From contig CAZAGT010000174.1 in the NCBI GenBank assembly GCA_964484515.1, forward strand, positions 1-10,208: 10,208 nucleotides of DNA, written 5' to 3'. Source of the DNA: CAZAGT01 sp964484515. Its GTDB lineage: Bacteria > Desulfobacterota > DSM-4660 > Desulfatiglandales > HGW-15. Position 1 is the first letter of the stretch, and each line of letters starts with the position of its first letter. The position numbers and the translations under genes were made by a program. Shown one piece after another: positions 6,499-10,208 of this stretch. The notes below the pieces were generated by a model. It did no database searches, was not told where the DNA came from, and saw only the letters and a program-made list of their open reading frames with translations.

Positions 6499-7308
6499 TT
6501 AGAAGATTTCCGTGGCGGCGACTCTGACATGTTCTGCATTGACGGCGATGGATTGTTGCTTGGCTGCAGCGATGAGGGCTCCTCTGGCAAGATGATTGGC
6601 TTTGCGGAAGAGGCCGCCGGATGCTTGATGGATGGCGGTGATGGCGGTCTGATCGAAGAGGTTTTTCTGGATGCCGGCGATGGCGAGGTGGTGGCGTAGG
6701 TATTGTTGCATATCCTCCCGATTAACCCCATCGAGATGACTGCGGGCGACGACTCTGGAGGCCAAAGGTTGCGAATCGCGGTAGAGGAGCTTATCGACGA
6801 GGTTGTTCTGTCCGGCCAGAATGAGAGGCAGGTAGGGCTTGGAGTCTTGTTGAAACTGGCAAATGGTGTGTAGTTCCGCAAAGACGTCGAGGCGCATCAG
6901 GGAAGCTTCATCAACAATCAAGAGGGCCTTCATCTTTTTGCCGATCACGATTTCCTGGATTTCCCTTCGGAGCAATCGCAAGAGTACGGCCCTGGAGCTG
7001 GTGGCGGTATCGATTCCCAACTCGGTGAGGATTTGCCGATATAGCTCCAGGATGGATCCGGATGAGGCGGTGACGTAGAGGGGATTGTATTCGGACGGAT
7101 GAAGCTGCCCGATGGCGTATCGGAGGGCGGTGGACTTGCCGCTGCCGATCTCGCCGGTGAGCAAGGCCATGGCGCCGATTCGGATGGTGTAGTCAAAACG
7201 TTCTTTAACGGCTACCAGTTCAGGAGTTTTTAAGATCTCACTCATCTCAAGATCGGCCCCGAAGGGCTCCTTTTGAAAACCGAAGAAGGTTCGATAGCTG
7301 GTATCCAT
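6499..7308 (-). CDS. ExeA/TniB-like AAA+ ATPase of the transposon
   Basis: ATPase subunit of the transposition machinery. By analogy with MuB, TnsC and TniB, it should bind target DNA and activate the transposase. The 269-residue protein has the ExeA-type start (YRTFFGFQKEPFG), Walker A TGEIGSGKST at 51-60, Walker B ALLIVDEA near 128-135, a sensor asparagine in LAGQNN near 168, and an arginine-finger-like SRVVARS. A C-terminal helical part follows (REDMQQYLRHHL to ASGGLFRKANHLARGAL). The ATG at 7308 overlaps the transposase stop (TGATG), so translation is probably coupled. A GTG at 7335 would add nine residues, but the ATG fits the family start better. Related proteins also occur in type II secretion (ExeA), but the gene pairing here settles a transposon role. 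Confidence 0.92.
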   Translation of the reverse strand: MDTSYRTFFGFQKEPFGADLEMSEILKTPELVAVKERFDYTIRIGAMALLTGEIGSGKSTALRYAIGQLHPSEYNPLYVTASSGSILELYRQILTELGIDTATSSRAVLLRLLRREIQEIVIGKKMKALLIVDEASLMRLDVFAELHTICQFQQDSKPYLPLILAGQNNLVDKLLYRDSQPLASRVVARSHLDGVNREDMQQYLRHHLAIAGIQKNLFDQTAITAIHQASGGLFRKANHLARGALIAAAKQQSIAVNAEHVRVAATEIF

Positions 7309-8612
7309 CACGGCTTCTCTCTTTTGGGAGACCACAGCTTCCCCCCTTGATACCTGGGGACATCCTGGGCAGTTTGCAACTCGGTCCCACTCTCCTTGTT
7401 TCTCCGCACCCTGGCGTTGACGTGCAGATCCACAGGGATCAGGAATCCATAGGATTGGTTGCCGTCGAGGGCCTCGACCCGCTCGGGCTGGTTTTCATGG
7501 TAGAGCAGCAGGACCTGCTTGCCGATCAAAGGGACGGGCGCCTCATAGAGTCTTCCGTTGAGCACGATGGTGCGATCTTTGGCGACGCGGCGGCGAGTGC
7601 GGATGCGAAAGTAGTCCCTCAGATCATGAGGTGCGGGCCTGAGGCATTGCATGTGGGAGGTAAAACGCGCAAAGGGGCTTTGTGCTGTGGCGCTGTGTTC
7701 GCGTTGGTGGTAGATGTCGTTGAGCCACAGATCGAGGGCCTCATTGAGTTCTTTAAGGATGTGGCCTCGGAAGCCTGGCAGGAACTGGGATCGGAGGGTA
7801 CGAAAGAAGCGCTCGATCTTCCCGCGGCCCTGGGGTTTGTAGGGACTGGAATGGATCAGGGCGATCCCCAAGGAGGCGGTGATGTGTTGGAGGTGCTTGG
7901 AGCGGAAAGCGGGACCGTTGTCCAGGTAGAGTTTCCTCGGTAGCCCTCTTTTTGCCAGCGCCTGCTCGAGCGCATCGAGGTAGGAGCCAAGCCGCTCGGA
8001 CAGATAGAACTGGGCATGGGGCAGCAGACGAGAGTGATCATCGAGAAAGGCAAGCAGGTAGGTCTTTCTCATCCTGCCTTCGACGTCCACCTTGGGGCCG
8101 TGCATACAATCACTTTGCCATAGGTCGTTGGGCAACTGTGCTTCAAACTTGCGCCGATCTTGAGGCGGGTGGCGATGCGCTACCATGAGCTGATGGCGAT
8201 GGAGGAAGCGGTAGACGCCGGAGAGGTTCAATGTGACCCCGGCAGAGGCTAATCCTCTTCGATGCATCTCCCGAATCAGAAAAGGCACGGTGGCCTTGGG
8301 CAATTCTTTTCTCAACCGCAGGAGCCCAAGGGCGGTATCCTCATCCATGCCACGACTGATGCCGCGATCGGAGCGCTCTGCGGGGTAGAGCGATTCCAAC
8401 CTGCCGTTACTGTCCTTGTAGGCCTTGATCCAACGCAGAATCGTGCTTCGGGCAATGCGGGTTTTGGAGGAATGCGGAATCGACCACTTGCGCTTAGACT
8501 TCTCCCCCAGAAGACGCGCCTGTTCCCCGTGATCCAACTGCACACCACTGACAAAATCATGGATCACCCCAAAACGGAAGATCGCCACCTCTTTTTTGGC
8601 CTCTTCGTCCAT
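7308..8612 (-). CDS. D,D35E transposase with Mu/TniA-like domain layout
   Basis: Catalytic transposase of the IS, 434 residues. An N-terminal helix-turn-helix DNA-binding region (about residues 20-145) precedes an RNase H-like integrase core. The acidic triad is Asp168 (LWQSDCMHG), Asp231 (LYLDNGPAF) and Glu267 (GRGKIERFFR), with 35 residues between the last two. The C-terminal part, from about 335 (RRVAKDRTIVLNGRLYEAP onward), looks like the small beta-barrel found after the core in Mu, TniA and TnsB transposases. The start is well supported by AAAGGGGGAGG at 8617-8627, just before ATG at 8612. The stop overlaps the ATPase start. No frameshift or missing catalytic residue is seen, so the element may still be active. 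Confidence 0.95.
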   Translation of the reverse strand: MDEEAKKEVAIFRFGVIHDFVSGVQLDHGEQARLLGEKSKRKWSIPHSSKTRIARSTILRWIKAYKDSNGRLESLYPAERSDRGISRGMDEDTALGLLRLRKELPKATVPFLIREMHRRGLASAGVTLNLSGVYRFLHRHQLMVAHRHPPQDRRKFEAQLPNDLWQSDCMHGPKVDVEGRMRKTYLLAFLDDHSRLLPHAQFYLSERLGSYLDALEQALAKRGLPRKLYLDNGPAFRSKHLQHITASLGIALIHSSPYKPQGRGKIERFFRTLRSQFLPGFRGHILKELNEALDLWLNDIYHQREHSATAQSPFARFTSHMQCLRPAPHDLRDYFRIRTRRRVAKDRTIVLNGRLYEAPVPLIGKQVLLLYHENQPERVEALDGNQSYGFLIPVDLHVNARVRRNKESGTELQTAQDVPRYQGGKLWSPKREKP

Positions 8613-8674
8613 GCTTCCTCCCCCTTTGCGTGGTTTTCACCTTCCCTACAACGGTCCATGCTGCCGGGGAAGGG

Positions 8675-8691
8675 CACCCTTCGGTAGGGTG
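8675..8691. other. Hairpin between zinc-ribbon gene and transposase gene
   Basis: CACCCT, loop TCGGT, AGGGTG: a six-base-pair stem with five-base loop in the 104-base gap between the two genes. There is no U-run after it on the minus strand, so it is more likely an mRNA processing, stability or translational element than a terminator. Confidence 0.45.
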
Positions 8692-8716
8692 GGGCCAAAA
8701 CGAAGATCCTTTCAGG

Positions 8717-9163
8717 CTAAATGGAACGATTCACCGGAATAATGCCACGGGAGAGAAGCCGGTCAAAGGCGACGATCAATCCTTGGCTCCAGCGCTGCTC
8801 CAGGTACGCTGCCGTCTTTCTGCGCAGCGCTCTGAGCCAGTGGCCTTGACGGGAGCGGGAGAGGTAAGGAGGCCAGCGGCCTCGCCTCAGGCGGTGGGAG
8901 AGAGAAAAACGGATGGTGGCAATCGAAGCTTGAAAGCGGCTGAAATACCCCTCCGGTCGCAGCCTGATCACACAACCGCAGCCCGGGCAACGATACCGCC
9001 TCAGCAACACCCCTCGCTCGAAGCCATCAAAGTAGGCCAGCACAAATCCATGCCCCCATACCACCCTCTCACGGCAACGGGGACACAGCTCGGGCCGGGG
9101 CCAGGGATACTGTCGGCCGAGAACAAAAATCTCCTTGATCTTCGCCGAAACAAAGAATATCAA
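8717..9163 (-). CDS. Zinc-ribbon protein of the transposon (DUF6431-like)
   Basis: First gene of the IS, 148 residues, probably cytoplasmic. A zinc ribbon is formed by CPRC (Cys27, Cys30) and CPGC (Cys59, Cys62), with an extra Cys64 and a His38 nearby. The remaining half is strongly basic and aromatic (SLSHRLRRGRWPPYLSRSRQ and following), suggesting nucleic-acid binding, possibly a helix-turn-helix. I associate this architecture with DUF6431, found beside ExeA/transposase pairs, but no function is known to me. By position it could be a target selector or end-binding accessory, like the zinc-finger TniQ/TnsD proteins; that is a hypothesis. The start used is TTG at 9163; the only nearby purine-rich site (AGGAC at 9165-9169) is too close to be ideal, so the start is uncertain. 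Confidence 0.82.
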   Translation of the reverse strand: MIFFVSAKIKEIFVLGRQYPWPRPELCPRCRERVVWGHGFVLAYFDGFERGVLLRRYRCPGCGCVIRLRPEGYFSRFQASIATIRFSLSHRLRRGRWPPYLSRSRQGHWLRALRRKTAAYLEQRWSQGLIVAFDRLLSRGIIPVNRSI

Positions 9164-9178
9164 AGTCCTGTTTGTATG

Positions 9179-9241
9179 GGGGCCTTGCCCAGGCCCCGTT
9201 TATTAAGGGGCGGTGGTTTCTCCAATACGTGGCCACCGCCC
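9179..9241. promoter_or_regulatory. Two strong hairpins in the leader of the transposon operon
   Basis: Just upstream of the zinc-ribbon start are two GC-rich stem-loops. One has a seven-base-pair stem, GGGGCCT (9179-9185) with AGGCCCC (9191-9197) and a five-base loop. The other has a nine-base-pair stem, GGGCGGTGG (9208-9216) with CCACCGCCC (9233-9241) and a 16-base loop. With the terminator beyond them they form a highly structured leader that could limit transposase expression. Confidence 0.55.
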
Positions 9242-9254
9242 TTCCATTACAAAC

Positions 9255-9278
9255 AAAAAAGGCCTCCAACACGAGGCC
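9255..9278 (-). terminator. Intrinsic terminator just inside the IS right end
   Basis: On the minus strand: stem GGCCTC, loop GTGTTG, stem GAGGCC, then TTTTTT. It sits about 85 bases inside the IS, between the disrupted integrase start and the transposon genes, and points towards those genes. It should stop read-through from the integrase promoter and may also attenuate any promoter in the IS end. Confidence 0.75.
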
Positions 9279-9284
9279 CATCTA

Positions 9285-9311
9285 ATCCGACATTCTCCCT
9301 ATTCTTGTCAA
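9285..9311 (-). promoter_or_regulatory. Weak candidate promoter in IS right end
   Basis: A minus-strand TTGACA (9306-9311) faces the transposon genes, but -10 candidates are poor: GGATTA at 17 bases, or TTAGAT at 20 bases. If used, its transcript meets the terminator at 9255-9278 before the first gene. Confidence 0.25.
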
Positions 9312-9346
9312 TCGTTTCTGAAAATATCCCCCTCCATCTAACTCAT

Positions 9347-9364
9347 ATAAACTGGAAATCTACA
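9347..9364 (-). repeat. Right terminal inverted repeat of the IS
   Basis: Read inward on the minus strand: TGTAGATTTCCAGTTTAT. It differs from the left repeat at two of 18 positions. Translation of the integrase N-terminal half runs into it and stops at a TGA at 9343-9345. Confidence 0.93.
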
Positions 9365-9369
9365 AACGC
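9365..9369. repeat. Target site duplication, right copy (AACGC)
   Basis: Exact match to 6390-6394, immediately outside the right terminal repeat. It lies within the Ala-Phe codons (128-129) of the integrase. Confidence 0.93.
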
Positions 9370-9750
9370 CTTGAGAATCCTGAGAGCATAGTTGACCGAG
9401 TGTTCACCCTCGGTTTTACTCCTGGTCACCTTGAATTTCTCAACCATTGCCCTGGTCACGTCCTTCACAGGAAAGCTAGGGCTGCCTACGTGCTCAATGA
9501 ATCTCTCGATCACCCTCCCACTGTGCCTCTGGTAGCCTTTGTCAGTGGTGTTGACCTTGAGGTAACTGAGGTATTCTTCCTTGAGTGCCTGGAGGGAGTC
9601 CCCCTTGAGTGACGCTAGGTAGACCCTCTCAGCCTCTAGGGCGTCCTGTTTGCTGTCGTAAATGGCGGGGCCTGTGTACCTCTGGCCTCTGAAGTATCCC
9701 TGATAGCGCCACTTGTAGCCGTCCTTGAGTTTCCTCTTGAAGGCGCCCAC
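9365..9750 (-). pseudogene. Tyrosine integrase, N-terminal part (gene split by IS)
   Basis: The 5' portion of the integrase gene. It starts at GTG 9750 with an excellent ribosome binding site (AAAGGAGGT, eight bases before). It encodes the arm-binding N-terminal domain (KDGYKWRYQGYFRGQRYTG and the following helix) and most of the core-binding domain (LKEEYLSYLKVNTTDKGYQRHSGRVIERF to NYALRILKAF). Reading into the IS adds VDFQFI and a stop, giving a 135-residue product without any catalytic residue. Joining bases 9750-9365 directly to 6389-5678 gives 1,098 bases: 365 codons plus stop. This identifies the two halves as one gene and not two independent ones. The half-protein could still bind arm sites. 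Confidence 0.92.
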
Positions 9751-9935
9751 AGTGATGACCTCCTTTCACTTAACTTCTCACGTTTCGGCCTTTTACAGCA
9801 TTCTCATAACCTTACGCAAGAACTTAACATGAGGGGCTAAGATAACCTATTGATTTCCTTAACTAAACACTTGACAAGCCTTTTTGATGTGGTAGTCTCC
9901 CCCGTAATCGATCTCAGAAAGGGAGGCACAAAACG
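9751..9935. promoter_or_regulatory. Divergent control region between integrase and small gene
   Basis: AT-rich intergenic region between the integrase (minus) and the small plus-strand gene. It contains three CTTAAC repeats (ACTTAAC at 9768-9774 and 9822-9828; CTTAAC at 9858-9863), two ATAACCT copies (from about 9817 and 9843) and an AGTCTCCCCC (9894-9903) like the repeats beside the att site. These could be operator, excisionase or integrase arm sites. Confidence 0.45.
9871..9898 (+). promoter_or_regulatory. Candidate promoter of the small gene at 9936
   Basis: TTGACA at 9871-9876, a 16-base spacer and TAGTCT at 9893-9898, 37 bases before the ATG. The -35 is perfect and the -10 is weak; the AGTCTCCCCC motif overlaps the -10, which would suit repression. 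Confidence 0.4.
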
Positions 9936-10142
9936 ATGACAAAAGACCTAATTGAGTCTATCATCTGGAACCTGGAGACAGCCAAAGCGGACGCCCTGAC
10001 GGTCAGGTCCCCGAGTGAACTTGAGGTGTCCACCGGCGATCTGGCGAGTGATGCCCTGGTTGAGGCTGAGGGGAGAATTGACAGGGTGACCGCAGTGATT
10101 GAGGAGCAGGTTGAGAGGCTCAGGCAGCTTTGCTGCGCGTGA
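9936..10142 (+). CDS. Small hypothetical protein of the integrated element (68 aa)
   Basis: Sixty-eight codons from ATG 9936, with a good ribosome binding site (GGGAGG nine bases upstream) and a promoter-like TTGACA before that. I do not recognise it. The product is acidic and predicted mostly helical, with a stretch (about residues 43-64, EAEGRIDRVTAVIEEQVERL) whose hydrophobic spacing suits a short coiled coil; it ends with two cysteines. It has no membrane segment and no obvious helix-turn-helix, so there is no direct evidence for an excisionase or repressor role. It is transcribed away from the integrase, as early genes of phages and islands often are. The ribosome binding site makes it more likely real than the competing minus-strand frames. 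Confidence 0.6.
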   Translation: MTKDLIESIIWNLETAKADALTVRSPSELEVSTGDLASDALVEAEGRIDRVTAVIEEQVERLRQLCCA

Positions 10143-10173
10143 GGAGAATGCAATTGCGTATTCCGAGCCATTC

Positions 10174-10208
10174 CGTCCACCCATTCCGAAACAAATCGTC
10201 CACCCATT
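10174..10208. repeat. 12-bp direct repeats at right edge, possible end of another IS
   Basis: CGTCCACCCATT occurs at 10174-10185 and again at 10197-10208, a 23-base period, and ATTCCG occurs at 10160, 10170 and 10183. Similar tandem sites are typical of the ends of IS21-family elements, where the transposase binds repeated units. The window stops inside the second copy, so the assignment is tentative. Confidence 0.45.

Larger units (their letters stand above)
6395..9364 (-). mobile_element. 2,970-bp insertion sequence with D,D35E transposase, AAA ATPase and zinc-ribbon protein
   Basis: The element is bounded by 18-bp inverted repeats matching at 16 positions (TGTAGATTTTCAGATTAT at left; TGTAGATTTCCAGTTTAT at right, read inward) and a 5-bp target duplication AACGC. 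It is inserted in the integrase gene in the same orientation. Three minus-strand genes follow in the order zinc-ribbon protein, transposase, ATPase. TG...CA ends, 5-bp duplication, repeated subterminal sites, a D,D35E transposase with a Mu-type C-terminal region and a partner ATPase fit the Mu/Tn7/Tn5053 way of transposing. It is far smaller than those transposons and carries no cargo. IS21 has a similar transposase/ATPase pair, but the ATPase here is ExeA-like and not IstB-like. I cannot assign an ISfinder family name from sequence alone. Confidence 0.95.

Noticed and set aside
7347..7943. 198-codon plus-strand frame opposite the transposase
   Set aside because: It lies wholly antisense to a well-supported transposase with catalytic residues and follows its codon pattern as a shadow.
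8630..9391. 253-codon plus-strand frame across the zinc-ribbon gene and IS right end
   Set aside because: It is rich in Pro, Ser, Thr and Arg with no domain-like order, runs across the IS boundary and its hairpins, and is antisense to the zinc-ribbon gene.
9914..10207. 97-codon minus-strand frame opposite the small gene
   Set aside because: It covers the good ribosome binding site and start of the plus-strand gene, and itself starts in the edge repeats with no visible ribosome binding site.

Overview
The window looks like a chromosomal segment of a Gram-negative, probably anaerobic bacterium. The evidence is a corrinoid-linked transport and biosynthesis operon and a nucleotide-sugar aminotransferase of the kind used for surface polysaccharide. 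A Desulfobacterota, Nitrospirota or NC10-like host would fit, but this is only an impression from gene style and moderately high GC; no marker gene fixes the taxon.

Layout. (1) Positions 1-3401, plus strand: a tightly packed operon of a FecCD-type ABC permease (5' end cut off by the window), its ATPase, a precorrin-2 C20-methyltransferase (CbiL/CobI) and a two-part 'nucleoside recognition/Gate' membrane protein. Start and stop codons overlap at two of the three junctions. The methyltransferase suggests that the transporter carries corrinoid or cobalt-related cargo. (2) Positions 3402-3802: a convergent gap with at most one doubtful small gene. (3) Positions 3803-5002, minus strand: a WbpE-like PLP aminotransferase. 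(4) Positions 5003-5478: no convincing gene.

(5) From 5479 to the right edge the sequence reads as the left end of an integrated element. At 5479-5524 lies the 3' part of a tRNA-Lys(CUU) that loses tRNA structure exactly at the anticodon loop, as expected for an attachment site of a tyrosine integrase. Next come short repeats that could be integrase arm sites, then the integrase gene, then a divergently transcribed small gene (9936-10142). The integrase gene is cut in two by a 2,970-bp insertion sequence at 6395-9364. This IS has 18-bp terminal inverted repeats starting TGTAGATTT and a perfect 5-bp target duplication (AACGC). Removing the IS and one target copy restores a 365-codon integrase in frame with all visible catalytic residues, so the insertion looks recent.

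(6) The IS carries three genes, all on the minus strand: a zinc-ribbon protein (DUF6431-like), a D,D35E transposase with a Mu/TniA-like architecture, and an ExeA/TniB-like AAA ATPase. TG...CA ends, a 5-bp duplication, repeated sites at the ends and a transposase-plus-ATPase pair make it a very compact relative in style of the Mu/Tn7/Tn5053 transposons. The zinc-ribbon gene is the component with no known role. An intrinsic terminator and strong hairpins lie between the IS right end and its first gene. The last 35 bases of the window hold 12-bp direct repeats that may be the end of a further, IS21-like element.
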